A stretch of 64,000 nt of DNA from Siphonodentalium dalli. Taxonomy: Eukaryota; Mollusca; Scaphopoda; Gadilida; Siphonodentaliidae. Below the pieces are notes generated by a model that worked only from the letters and a program-made list of their open reading frames with translations, ran no database searches and had not been told where the DNA came from. This document shows, in pieces, positions 1-10,299 of the stretch. The DNA lies in NCBI GenBank assembly GCA_032622095.1, contig CP136068.1, positions 152,173,151 through 152,237,150 of the forward strand. Direction: 5' to 3'. How positions within the stretch are numbered: the stretch's first letter is position 1; each line of letters starts with the position of its first letter. The translations under genes were made by a program, and so were the position numbers.

Positions 1-320
1 TTAATCTTGGCACTGATATTTAGTACCATGAGAACCTGTGCACCTGCGATTATGATGTCTGTCCGACTTTTTTTGTGGAGTTATTCCCCTTTTCGACTTA
101 GAACATTTTTGCAAAATGCATAATTTTGTCCGAGCTTTTATTCCTACATTTTTCGGTTAAAAGGTTTTAAGATTACGGTTAGGTTTGTGCACCTGCAATG
201 GGAACTGTTATTTTATTATTTTAACTAAATGTTTACTGACATGTGAAACATCTTAGTATTTTAAAAACATGGGGGGTATCCTTAGTCCCATTGGGACAGT
301 CACACCTCTAGTTTATATCA
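1..320. other. No recognised feature
   Basis: AT-rich sequence with no open frame, tandem repeat or terminal repeat that I can support. By position it should be PMS1 intron, because the first PMS1 exon seen here begins at 3500 and is clearly internal to the protein. Confidence 0.4.
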
Positions 321-342
321 TCTCATATATATTTTGAAGACC

Positions 343-376
<34 letters not shown>

Positions 377-998
377 ATTAATACAAATCTACGATTCTCG
401 ACCGATCGGGACGAAACTTGGTTCGTGTGTGTAGTTTGACCAGGCGGTGGTCGTTGTCGTATTGGCGAGACTGTGCGACGCCCGTGCAGCGCATGCGCAG
501 ACGAGATCTCGGAAACGGGTGGAGCTATCAACTTGAAATTTGCTATGTGAATATATCTTGCCCCGGATGCGAATTTTATCGGGTCGCCGAGCCCGTGCGA
601 CGCTAGCTTCGCGCATGCGCAGACGAGATCTCGGAAACGGGGGGAGCTATCGACTTGAAATTTGGTATGTGAATGTATCTTGCCCCGGATACGAATTTTA
701 TCGGGTCGCCGAGCCCGTGCGACGCCAGCTTCGCGCATGCGCAGACGAGATCTCGGAAACGGGTGGAGCTATCGACTTGATATTTGGTATGTGAATGTAT
801 CTTGCCCTGGATACAAAATTTATCGGGTCGCCGAGCCCGTGCGACGCCAGCTTCGCGCATGCGCAGACCAGATCTCGGAAACGGGTAGAGCTATCGACTT
901 GAAATTTGGTTTTCAGACCAGATCTCGGAAACAGGTGGAGCTTTCGACTTGAAATTTATTTTTTGAATAGCCCGGACAACGTCGGGCTCATCGGCTAG
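321..998 (+). mobile_element. Non-autonomous Helitron (HINE, Pearl-like) with 122-bp core repeats
   Basis: The 5' end is TCTCATATATATTTTG after an A at 320, matching the TC start of Helitrons. The 3' end is CTAG at 995-998 followed by T, and seven bases before it lies a hairpin at 970-987 (GCCCG...CGGGC). No target-site duplication is expected for Helitrons. Between the ends are a TCTG microsatellite (343-376) and a core of 122-bp tandem repeats. This matches the Pearl/HINE design known in bivalves, where a short tandem core sits between Helitron ends. There is no Rep/helicase coding sequence, so it must depend on an autonomous partner. The overlapping frames on both strands here are repeat artefacts. 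Confidence 0.75.
480..960 (+). repeat. 122-bp tandem repeat, about 3.9 copies, core of the Helitron
   Basis: The motif GAGATCTCGG occurs at 503, 625, 747 and 869 (as CAGATCTCGG), each 122 bp apart, and again at 919 after a shortened 50-bp unit. Each unit contains GCATGCGCAGAC, a GGTGGAGCTAT block and CCGAGCCCGTGCGACG. The units are GC-richer and more CpG-rich than the flanks. The last unit is internally deleted and merges into the Helitron 3' hairpin. Confidence 0.9.
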
Positions 999-1333
999 TT
1001 TTATATATTTATACACGCGTAAGATTTGTTTCACAGGGTTTCTGTCTGATATCTTGTGATGCATAGGTACCTCAGAGACATGTGATCAGTAGAAGAAAAA
1101 CAAGGAATCTGTTCTAAGAAGAACTACAGAAGACTTTCTTCTTCCATTATACTTGCTCGGTTCGCTCGCAACTATGAATTGGATGGCACCTCATGGGATG
1201 TTTGTTTCAAAACAAGGGGGACGGTACACATTTGAGCAATATAGCACTCTAACTATATGAGTTATTTCACGTAAATAATCCTAACAGATTCATTAAAGAG
1301 TTCATATATGGTACAATCCTCCTCCTGGGCTTG
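999..1333. other. No recognised feature
   Basis: Unique-looking AT-rich intronic or intergenic sequence. I see no coding frame, terminal repeat or tandem repeat. Confidence 0.35.
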
Positions 1334-1720
1334 CATTCTAATCCATATAGTTCAGTGTGAAGGCTTCCTTTGGTGGAAAATATTATTTTTAAAAGTATAA
1401 TACATTTTTCCTTAAAGAAAGCCTGAACACTGAACTATCATAGGGCCCTCCCATGGTGGTGCCATTCCCAACCCCGCAACTCGCCAATCTTCTGATTGAG
1501 TTGAAAATAAACTGAAGAATTCAATCTGTACAGTGAGTTATATTGGGACTGCGCATGCGTGACTGATTCCGAGCAAGCCAATGAGCGTTCGTAGGCGACC
1601 AAAAAGTTAACCCCTTTCCTACTATGGTTTACAAAAGCAGGACATATATCCATATAGTTCAGTGTTCAGGCTTTCTTTAAGGAAAAATGTATTATACTTT
1701 TAAAAATAATATTCCTCCAC
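1334..1720. mobile_element. Fold-back element (family A) with ~67-bp inverted arms
   Basis: Arms at 1372-1438 and 1654-1720 are near-perfect reverse complements (AT-rich, ending in GAACACTGAACTAT / ATAGTTCAGTGTTC). They enclose about 215 bp of less AT-rich DNA. A second partial copy of the TCCATATAGTTCAGTGT end lies at 1340-1356, suggesting a nested or rearranged end. A diverged copy of the same family lies in opposite orientation at 33681-33882. The open frame between the arms shows no protein similarity I recognise and is not called. Confidence 0.65.
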
Positions 1721-3372
1721 CGAGGACCACTATTTTGACATAGTCACCGACAAGCTGTGCAATATTTATCATATTTTATCGAATGTTCTTCATGCTGTCC
1801 CAGATCCCATATGTAATGTATGTCATTTTCATCATAAACAGATTTTAGAATGTCCAGTGTGCATTTTGTTGTCTCTTTATTTGCTGCATGGTCAATTCGC
1901 TTCAATAAATTGTCCTGCTTCTAACTGTGCAAATCTTAAATCTTCTTCTTCATGAGTTATTGTTACCATTTCGACTTATTTCGAAAGCAATCGAAAGCAG
2001 GCATCGTAGTTGTTAAACAATGCCGTCAGATCAAAGCAATATTTTTTTTACCGAAAACAAACTGAAGATTTCGTTTAGAATAACTGTAGTGTAGAGCCCG
2101 AAGCTGCCATCGCACGCCACCGCCGCCAGCCATATTGGCCACAAGCCGCCGCCAGCCATATTATGTCTAATGCCAGCCGCATGAAAAAATCTCTGCCGCC
2201 GGAATTGTAAAATGGCTGAGCCGTGTGCATGGACTTACTAGTATATGTCAAGGACAACTGTACTGCGAATTGTAAATAACTAAACCGCATTGCCTAATAT
2301 TGGCATACTCGTATGGACACGGTATGGTTGTTACACTATCAGAACACCCGGGGCCTCTCATTGTGGAATAGACTATTCCAATGCATGCTTTCATATAACG
2401 GAGTGGGAGCATCCATTCAGTATTGAAAGGGTTTAAAGTATAAATTGTTTATTTCGACACAATTCAGTATCAGACATCGATGACATTTGTCAATATATGC
2501 ACATAACCTGTAGAAGAGAATAGAAAATAGTTTGAAATATTATATATCAATACTATCGGATTCAGCATGCATTCAATGATGCATGCATATATCGCAAGAT
2601 GCCAGTGATGATAGCCATCTGAAGTCGACAGAAGTCCCAATGTAACTTCTACCGATTATATAGATGGGAAACTACATATTACATCCCCGCCAGTCCTTTA
2701 CTGAGTCCTTCGTGTATTTCGCCATAATGGAAAAGCCCAACACCAAAATAATACGCGTGGTCTGGAATTCTAGCCAAAACAAACAGGTGTCTATAACCGG
2801 GGATTAGGAAAATTTCGGAAACGAAATACGCTGAATGATAACGGCTGAGCCGCCATATTTCGTCGGCCACGAACATCGCGACTGAGCTGGCTTAGCTAGA
2901 TAACCAGCCTCGAAAATTGGTTGAGCCAGCCGTGAAAACTAGTTGTCGTGGCTTCGGGGTCTACTGTAGTGCAAACTTAATAAATTGACAACAAATATCG
3001 AAGCGATGTTGTGAACAACAGTGAGGAAAAACGTGAAAAATCGTCACCAAAAATTGAGAAAACATCACATAACATAACACAAACAATTTGCTTACAATCA
3101 TTTATTGTGCTCTAGTATTCGATTACAAAGACATTTCGGACAAAAATGTTTTGAATTTTTGCAGCGAGGCGGAGATGACTTTCAAATTACCTCCCCGGAA
3201 TAGTGGGCATGCTAAAAATAGATTTCTGGATTTTCCAAGCGATAGTGGGTGTGCTAAAATTAGGAGGTCCACTATTGTGTCGTGGAGGACACTATAGATA
3301 ATAGTGAATGCCAAGCAACCAATCAAATCGTGGTTAAGGTTTGGATAGTCACGTGAGATAAAATATTCTTGT
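1721..3372. other. Mostly unrecognised; degenerate piggyBac-like MITE near 2325-2445
   Basis: No gene is supported. Around 2340-2440 the text 'gaacaccc...attccaatgcatgctttcatataa...gggtttaaag' resembles the right half of the TTAA-flanked MITE family seen intact at 29623, 37775 and 42073, but it is too diverged for borders. A block at 2095-2165 repeats 'gccgccagccatatt'. Short frames on the minus strand in this stretch have no recognisable domains. Confidence 0.3.
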
Positions 3373-3499
3373 TTATTGTCGGCTATTCTAGTTTGGGGTA
3401 AGCTATTCTTGTTTAGTGTAAGCTCTTCTTTGTTAGTGCTGGCTATTTTGTAGACTATGTCCATTACGTTATTCTTGTTTAGTGCTGGCTATTTTGTAG
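3373..3499 (+). repeat. Small degenerate tandem repeat that duplicates a 3' splice site
   Basis: A 46-bp unit (TTAGTGCTGGCTATTTTGTAG plus CTATGTCCATTA) occurs at 3433-3478 and again from 3479 into the exon at 3500. Weaker relatives of the 'ctattcttgtttagtg' piece lie upstream to about 3373. The second copy contains the TTTTGTAG acceptor used for the PMS1 exon at 3500. The first copy holds an equivalent TAG at 3453 followed by nearly the same exon start (CTATGTCCATTA, then diverging). Confidence 0.7.
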
Positions 3500-3642
3500 G
3501 CTATGTCCATTAAGGAAAAGCTGCTTCAGTCTCCAGTTATTAAGAAAACAACGACAAAAAAGAAAATAAATCCCAGATCTGAAAACATAACGTTCAGTTT
3601 TCTGAAGCTTCAACAAAAATACAAATACAGAGATCGATTAAG
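3500..3642 (+). CDS. PMS1 (DNA mismatch repair MutL homologue), internal exon, linker to C-terminal domain
   Basis: Frame opens GCT ATG TCC ATT AAG and reads AMSIKEKLLQSPVIKK..., then an ITFSFLKLQQKY segment. This matches the vertebrate PMS1 stretch just before the C-terminal dimerisation domain (LLQS then I-FS---LK). It is preceded by a pyrimidine-rich TTTTGTAG acceptor and followed by AG|GTAAGA, a strong donor. Length is 143 nt (47 codons plus 2), leaving two bases that pair with the first base of the next exon to give Ser. The start phase is inferred, since the preceding exon is outside the window or unrecognised. Lysine-rich and poorly conserved, so the call rests on phase continuity with the clearer exons downstream. 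Confidence 0.72.
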
Positions 3643-4869
3643 GTAAGATAGTTATCCTAATACCGGTAATAACCTTAAGTCATATTGTGCACTTATTTCT
3701 TTGTTTCATATATAAAGGATCTACAACGGGTCCCCAGTTGATAGCGAAATTTACAAAATGAGTCCAGTAAATTATGTCTGGACAGAGCCTTTGGCGAGGT
3801 TCAGACCAAATTTAATGGACAAATTTTGTAAATTCCACAATAAACTGGGAACGAGTTATAATATATTCTATTTGTTACATGATTCAAAACCTAAATTAAA
3901 CATACTTAAATAAAAAAATGGGACGTGAAACTAATATCGGTTTCAAAAAGATCTGCGATGAAGTTTTACGTAAATATATTGTTTGACCGCTTAAAACCAT
4001 CGGTTTTTAGTCTTTTACCTGAGACTGAGATAATTGTTTTCATCCATCCAAAGTTGTGGAAATTGACCAACAAAGGTTATATTTGATCTTGTATATTAAA
4101 TATGCTGAAAATATTCAAACACAAGACAGATATTCAATTCAGTACATAAATTTATTAGTTTTTCAATATTTTACCTGTTGATTACAGGTAAATTTGACAG
4201 GTGACAACAATGTTAGCTCAGGTGCGACATGTCACAATTTATAGAACTTTCATTTACCTTGAGATTCACTGTACCTTAATCCTTTGTTGTGTTGTATGAG
4301 CTATACTAATACCACCCTAGAATAGTCATTATATTGCTATATCTCCAGGCCCTTAAGGGTTAAAGTGATGTGAAACACTCCGGTAGGGTGATCAAATAGA
4401 AATGGAGAATAATATTGCTCAAAGTAGTTATTTATACAAATATTAATCCAAATTGACAACACACACTGTCATTCTGATATATTAATTAAATGCAATGACT
4501 CTTGATGGCGAAATCATTTGTGTGTGTTTATCGTCGATAGTTGCGTCCCGAATCGGGATGTAAATATTTACAATTGAGCGTAGTTCAGACGATGTTTTTC
4601 TATGGAGTGGTATGGTCAATTTTTTGGAAATTTTCGGCTATGTTAGTACAATTCTACATTCCCCAGGTTGGCATAATGCCTGAGTACTAACTTATCAGTT
4701 TCACGCACCCGAACAAGTCCATAATATGTCTTTAAAGAAATAGTCCCAGATAAACAAAGATTCGTTTGGCATATTAATGGCGTAAATTTAATGAAATAAC
4801 TTTTCAAACTCTTCATTCATAAGAGATTGTTGAAAAATATTGGAATCCATAGTATTTTGAGATGGAACG
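3643..4869. other. PMS1 intron, no recognised element
   Basis: AT-rich intronic DNA between two PMS1 exons. I see no terminal repeats or coding similarity that I can support. Confidence 0.4.
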
Positions 4870-5455
4870 TAAGGCCATGTTTTTTTAATTATGTGGTTTA
4901 CGGATTTTCTGGACAGTTTTTTAGTAGGGTCGGTCTGAATAAAAAAATAAAATAAAATTGTGATTCCATTTTTGTTTTTTTTAGGCATGTTAACTTTTCA
5001 CTGCCGAAATGCAAACTACGGTTTTGCTCCTCTGTATAAAATTGGGACAAACATATTAAATGCAGAAATTATATTCAAGTGATGAAAATAGACACAATAT
5101 AAACTTGAATATGAAATGTTTTAATCAGAACAAGTCTATCATTATAGGCGAATTTATCGAAATCCGATTACCGTAAGCGATTTCGATTACCCCTAAAATT
5201 ACATTTATCGAATCTGATTACCCCTATCATGATAGCGTAAAGGTCGGAGGTCAATGTATTTATCAAAACGGTCACGTGGGGGGTATAATCGAAATCGCTT
5301 ACCGTAATCGGAATAATCGTGTCGGGAGCATAATGGCTTTGATTTCGCTTGCAATCAACTGCTTGATTCCAAAATGGCGGTACATATGGGTCGGTCCAGC
5401 AGGTCGGTCGGTGGATCAGTAAACCACATTATTAAAAAAACATGGCCTAAACAGA
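4870..5455. repeat. Inverted-repeat pair around a fold-back element
   Basis: The text around 4872-4904 (GGCCATGTTTTTTTAATTAT then GTGGTTTAC) is the near reverse complement of 5418-5448 (GTAAACCACATTATTAAAAA then CATGGCC). Between them, 5163-5193 and 5277-5311 form a second inverted pair (TCCGATTACCGTAAGCGATT with its complement, one or two mismatches). The nested arrangement suggests an old element with another fold-back element inside. No borders or target-site duplications are clear. Confidence 0.5.
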
Positions 5456-5508
5456 TGACAAACCGGAAGTCAAAGGTCAACTGGCATTATTTCCTGGCAT
5501 TATTAGTT

Positions 5509-5902
5509 GCCATCCAAGATACAGGCCATACGGCATGTTGCCATCCAGGATACGGGCCATACGGCATGTTGCCATCCAGGATACGGGCCATACAGCATGT
5601 TGCCATCCAAGATACGGGCGATACGGCATGTTTCCATCCAAGATACAGGCCATACGGCATGTTGCCATCCAGGATACGGGTCATACGGCATGTTGCCATC
5701 CAAGATACGGGCCATACGGCATGTTGCCATCCAGGATACAGGCCATACGGCATGTTGCCATCCAAGATACGGGCCATACGGCATGTTGCCATCCAGGATA
5801 CGGGCCATACGGCATGTTGCCATCCAAGATACGGGCCATACGGCATGTTGCCATCCAGGATACGGGTCATACGCATGCCATCCAAGATATGGGCCATATC
5901 TG
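5509..5902 (+). repeat. 31-bp minisatellite, about 12.7 copies
   Basis: Unit GCCATCCAGGATACGGGCCA + TACGGCATGTT, 31 bp. Most neighbouring units alternate CCAGGATAC and CCAAGATAC, so a 62-bp higher-order unit exists. Because 31 is not a multiple of 3 and the unit lacks stops, five frames stay open over the whole array, which explains the cluster of long overlapping frames on both strands. These are not genes. Confidence 0.92.
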
Positions 5903-6018
5903 CAAAAATCAAAAAATCTGCAGCCGCCTAGTTGTTTATGCATGCATTTGAGGGCAAAGAAGTTACTGTAAGACAAAAACTGATATTTTAGTACAAGGTC
6001 AAGGTAAATATTGTTGAT

Positions 6019-6085
6019 CCAATGTATTCTCTTATATATGCGAGGCTCCCAGTGGGAGACTCGCATATATAAGAGAATGCATTGG
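6019..6085. repeat. 67-bp hairpin module (copy 1 of 3)
   Basis: Near-perfect palindrome: CCAATGTATTCTCTTATATA...TATATAAGAGAATGCATTGG around a short GGCTCCCAGTGGGAG centre. The same arms form two more hairpins at 51272-51340 and 51420-51488 with a different centre. Probably a mobile fold-back module. Confidence 0.8.
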
Positions 6086-6148
6086 CACAATTTTTTTGCA
6101 AAATTTCAGGAACCTCCAGTCGTGGAAGGGTCAAGCTTCAGTTTTTCA

Positions 6149-7000
6149 GCTCAACTTGAAAAGTCCAGTTTGAGTTATTGCCATAGTTTGTCTTCCGTGT
6201 ATCTGTTCATGTGTCCGTCCATTTGTCTATGCGTGCATCAACAATTTCCTTTGGCTCACCTTACAGGCCACATCCCTCATCCAATCATACTTATGAATTC
6301 TAATTATGTTAAAATGGCCAGTGGCCATCTTGGGTTTCACATTTGAATCTGATGAAAAACATGCCATCTTTGATTTTACTCTTTGCATTTTGATGGGAGC
6401 GAACCATTTTGTCCAAATTAAGTTAAAAACATAGCCACCAGTGGCCATATTGGATTTCACATTTGAATACATCGGCACACCCTGCAGCCCACATTTATTG
6501 GAGAACAGTTTTGAAAATTTCCAGGCATGTTTGAAATTATTTTTTGGACAACCACGTTAGATTTCGCTCTTTGCATGACTAAATCTTTGTTTTTTCATAA
6601 TTTCATTGAAAGACATGGTTGTCAGTGGCCATCTTGTATTTCATATTTACATCCATTGGAATACCCTCCAGCTCACATTTATTGAAGAAATGTTTTGAAA
6701 ATTTATAGACTTGTTTGGGTTCACTTCTGGATTGGAGCTATCGAATTTGAATGAGTTTTGATTAAAAAAGGGCCGCTGCAGCCATCTTGGATTTTGCGCT
6801 TTGAATGAATAAATCCTTTGTCACACCCAACAATCATCATTTCCCATCAGATTGATTCCAAACTTCGTATGACTTTCCGGGTTGACCTCTAATATTACAT
6901 AAAGATTTAATCTTTCTGCATTCTTTAATGCTCCATTGATTGTAATATGACATGATCCCCTCTCCAAGTTGACAGCTCTACAGTGTCATTGACACTTTCA
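6149..7000 (-). mobile_element. Repetitive element (family D) ending 13 bp before a PMS1 exon
   Basis: The left edge (GCTCAACTTGAAAAG...TTTGAGTTATTGCCATAG) and right edge (GACAGCTCTACAGTGTCATT then GACACTTTCA) are the reverse complements of the two edges of the element at 44700-46989. The interior has about five diverged copies of a ~160-bp unit containing GGCCATCTTGGATTTCAC-like text. Orientation is opposite to the 44700 copy. No transposase is present. The right edge lies against the acceptor of the exon at 7014. Confidence 0.65.
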
Positions 7001-7013
7001 TTTTATATCACAG

Positions 7014-7214
7014 TCAACACCCAGATACTAAACCGAAATCATGTGACGTTATTGGAACCTTAAAAACAAGTGGAGTCTGGATATATCGCCATGACGACAG
7101 ACTGCTGATACTCAACCCTGATAGACTGGAGGAGACTGTGCTGCATAAGAGACTCATGGCTACGTATAAAATACCAACTGGAAAGCTGGAGAAACCTATC
7201 AGTTTACTAGAAAG
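7014..7214 (+). CDS. PMS1 exon, first part of the C-terminal MLH1-binding domain
   Basis: Acceptor TTTTATATCACAG, donor AAAG|GTAGGT. The frame reads through VIGTLKTSGVWIYRHDDRLL, then ILNPDRLEETVLHKRL and KIPTGKLEKPISLLER. Vertebrate PMS1 has the same blocks in the same order (LLNP-R-EEAL--KRLLE, then LEKPI-L). In MutL proteins this region begins the C-terminal domain that pairs with MLH1; PMS1 with MLH1 forms MutL-beta in the nucleus. Length is 201 nt; it takes one base to finish a Ser codon from the previous exon and leaves AG for the next Ser. Read-through into the intron meets an in-frame TAG three bases after the exon end. The last 51 bp are the seed of the 80-bp satellite that follows. 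Confidence 0.88.
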
Positions 7215-7219
7215 GTAGG

Positions 7220-8206
7220 TGGAAACTTAATACAGTTCTGGGTGTATAAAATACCAACTGGAAAGCTGGGTGAACCTATCAGTTTAATAGAAAGGTAGAT
7301 GGAAACTTAATACAGTTCTGGGTGTATAAAATACCAACTGGAAAGCTGGGTGAACCTATCAGTTTACTAGAAAGGTATGTGGAAAGTGGAAACTTAATAC
7401 AGTTCTGGGTGTATAAAAAATCAACTGGAAAGCTGGATAAGCCGATCAGTTTACTAGAAAGGTATGTGGAAACTTAATACAGTTCTGGGTGTATAAAATA
7501 CCAACTGGAAAGCTGGATAAGCCGATCAGTTTACTAGAAAGGTATGTGGAAACTTAATACAGTTCTGGGTGTATAAAATACCAACTGGAAAGCTGGATAA
7601 GCCGATCAGTTTACTAGAAAGGTATGTGGAAACTTAATACAGTTCTGGGTGTATAAAATACCAACTGGAAAGCTTGATAAGCCGATCAGTTTACTAGAAA
7701 GGTATGTGGAAACTTAATACAGTTCTGGGTGTATAAAATACCAACTGGAAAGCTGGGTGAACCTATCAGTTTAATAGAAAGGTAGATGGAAACTTAATAC
7801 AGTTCTGGGTGTATAAAATACCAACTGGAAAGCTGGGTGAACCTATCAGTTTACTAGAAAGGTATGTGGAAAGTGGAAACTTAATACAGTTCTGGGTGTA
7901 TAAAAAATCAACTGGAAAGCTGGATAAGCCGATCAGTTTACTAGAAAGGTATGTGGAAACTTAATACAGTTCTGGGTGTATAAAATACCAACTGGAAAGC
8001 TGGATAAGCCGATCAGTTTACTAGAAAGGTATGTGGAAACTTAATACAGTTCTGGGTGTATAAAATACCAACTGGAAAGCTGGATAAGCCGATCAGTTTA
8101 CTAGAAAGGTATGTGGAAACTTAATACAGTTCTGGGTGTATAAAATACCAACTGGAAAGCTTGATAAGCCGATCAGTTTACTAGAAAGGTATGTGGAAAC
8201 TTAATA
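7220..8206 (+). repeat. 487-bp duplication inside the satellite
   Basis: Marker variants repeat with a 487-bp offset: the GGTATGTGGAAAGTGG unit at 7374 and 7861, and the AGCTTGATAAGCC unit at 7671 and 8158. A block of six units was therefore duplicated in tandem. Confidence 0.75.
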
Positions 8207-10299
8207 CAGTTCTGGGTGTATAAAATGCCAACTGGAAAGCTGGGTGAACCTATCAGTTTAATAGAAAGGTAGATGGAAACTTAATACAGTTCTGGGTGTA
8301 TAAAATACCAACTGGAAAGCTGGGTAAACCTATCAGTTTAATAGAAAGGTAGATGGAAACTTAATACAGTTCTGGGTGTATAAAATAAAATACCAACTGG
8401 AAAGCTGGATAAGCCGATCAGTTTAATAGAAAGGTAGGTGGAAAGTGGAAACTTAATACAGTTCTGGGTGTATAAAATACCAACTGGAAAGCTGGAGAAA
8501 CCTATCAGTTTACTAGAAAGGTAGGTGGAAACTTATTACAGTTCTGGGTGTATAAAATACCAACTGGAAAGCTGGATAAGCCGATCAGTTTACTAGAAAG
8601 GAAAGTGGAAACTTAATACAGTTCTGGGTGTATAAAATACCAACTGGAAAGCTGGCTAAACCTATCAGTTTAATAGAAAGGTAGATGGAAACTTAATACA
8701 GTTCTGGGTGTATAAAATACCAACTGGAAAGCTGGAGAAACCTATCAGTTTACTAGAAAGGTATGTGGAAAGTGGAAACTTAATACAGTTCTGGGTGTAT
8801 AAAATACCAACTGGAAAGCTGGGTAAACCTATCAGTTTACTAGAAAGGTAGATGGAAACTTAATACAGTTCTGGGTTTATAAAATACCAACTGGAAAGCT
8901 GGAGAAACCTATCAGTTTAATAGAAAGGTAGATGGAAACTTAATACAGTTCTGGGTGTATAAATTACCAACTGGAAAGCTGGCTAAACCTATCAGTTTAA
9001 TAGAAAGGTAGATGGAAACTTAATACAGTTCTGGGTTTATAAAATACCAACTGGAAAGCTGGAGAAACCTATCAGTTTACTAGAAAGGTAGGTGGAAACT
9101 TAATACAGTTCTGGGTGTATAAAATACCAACTGGAAAGCTGGAGAAACCTATCAGTTTAATAGAAAGGTATGTGGAAAGTGGAAACTTAATACAGTTCTG
9201 GGTGTATAAAAAATCAACTGGAAAGCTGGATAAGCCGATCAGTTTACTAGAAAGTTATGTGGAAACTTAATACAGTTCTGGGTGTATAAAATACCAACTG
9301 GAAAGCTGGAGAAACCTATCAGTTTACTAGAAAGGTAGGTGGAAACTTAATACAGTTCTGGGTTTATAAAATACCAACTGGAAAGCTGGAGAAACCTATC
9401 AGTTTACTAGAAAGGTAGGTGGAAACTTAATACAGTTCTGGGTGTATAAAATACCAACTGGAAAGCTGGAGAAACCTATCAGTTTAATAGAAAGGTATGT
9501 GGAAAGTGGAAACTTAATACAGTTCTGGGTGTATAAAAAATCAACTGGAAAGCTGGATAAGCCGATCAGTTTACTAGAAAGTTATGTGGAAACTTAATAC
9601 AGTTCTGGGTGTATAAAATACCAACTGGAAAGCTGGATAAGCCGATCAGTTTACTAGAAAGGTATGTGGAAACTTAATACAGTTCTGGGTGTATAAAATA
9701 CCAACTGGAAAGCTGGCTAAACCTATCAGTTTACTAGAAAGGTAGGTGGAAACTTAATACAGTTCTGGGTTTATAAAATACCAACTGGAAAGCTGGAGAA
9801 ACCTATCAGTTTACTAGAAAGGTAGGTGGAAACTTAATACAGTTCTGGGTTTATAAAATACCAACTGGAAAGCTGGAGAAACCTATCAGTTTACTAGAAA
9901 GGTAGGTGGAAACTTAATACAGTTCTGGGTGTATAAAATACCAACTGGAAAGCTGGAGAAACCTATCAGTTTAATAGAAAGGTATGTGGAAAGTGGAAAC
10001 TTAATACAGTTCTGGGTGTATAAAAAATCAACTGGAAAGCTGGATAAGCCGATCAGTTTACTAGAAAGTTATGTGGAAACTTAATACAGTTCTGGGTGTA
10101 TAAAATACCAACTGGAAAGCTGGATAAGCCGATCAGTTTACTAGAAAGGTATGTGGAAACTTAATACAGTTTTGGGTGTATAAAATACCAACTGGAAAGC
10201 TTGATAAGCCGATCAGTTTACTAGAAAGGTATGTGGAAACTTAATACAGTTCTGGGTGTATAAAATACCAACTGGAAAGCTGGAGAAACCTATCAGTTT

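Noticed and set aside
313-952. Five overlapping frames of 62-141 codons
   Set aside because: Products of the 122-bp Helitron core repeats, arginine-rich on both strands, with no start context or splice sites.
1438-1653. 71-codon frame between family A arms
   Set aside because: No domain, and the diverged family copy at 33681-33882 does not appear to preserve it.
5374-6090. Cluster of long overlapping frames on both strands (up to 195 codons)
   Set aside because: They all follow from the 31-bp minisatellite, which lacks stop codons. The proteins are translated repeats without domains.
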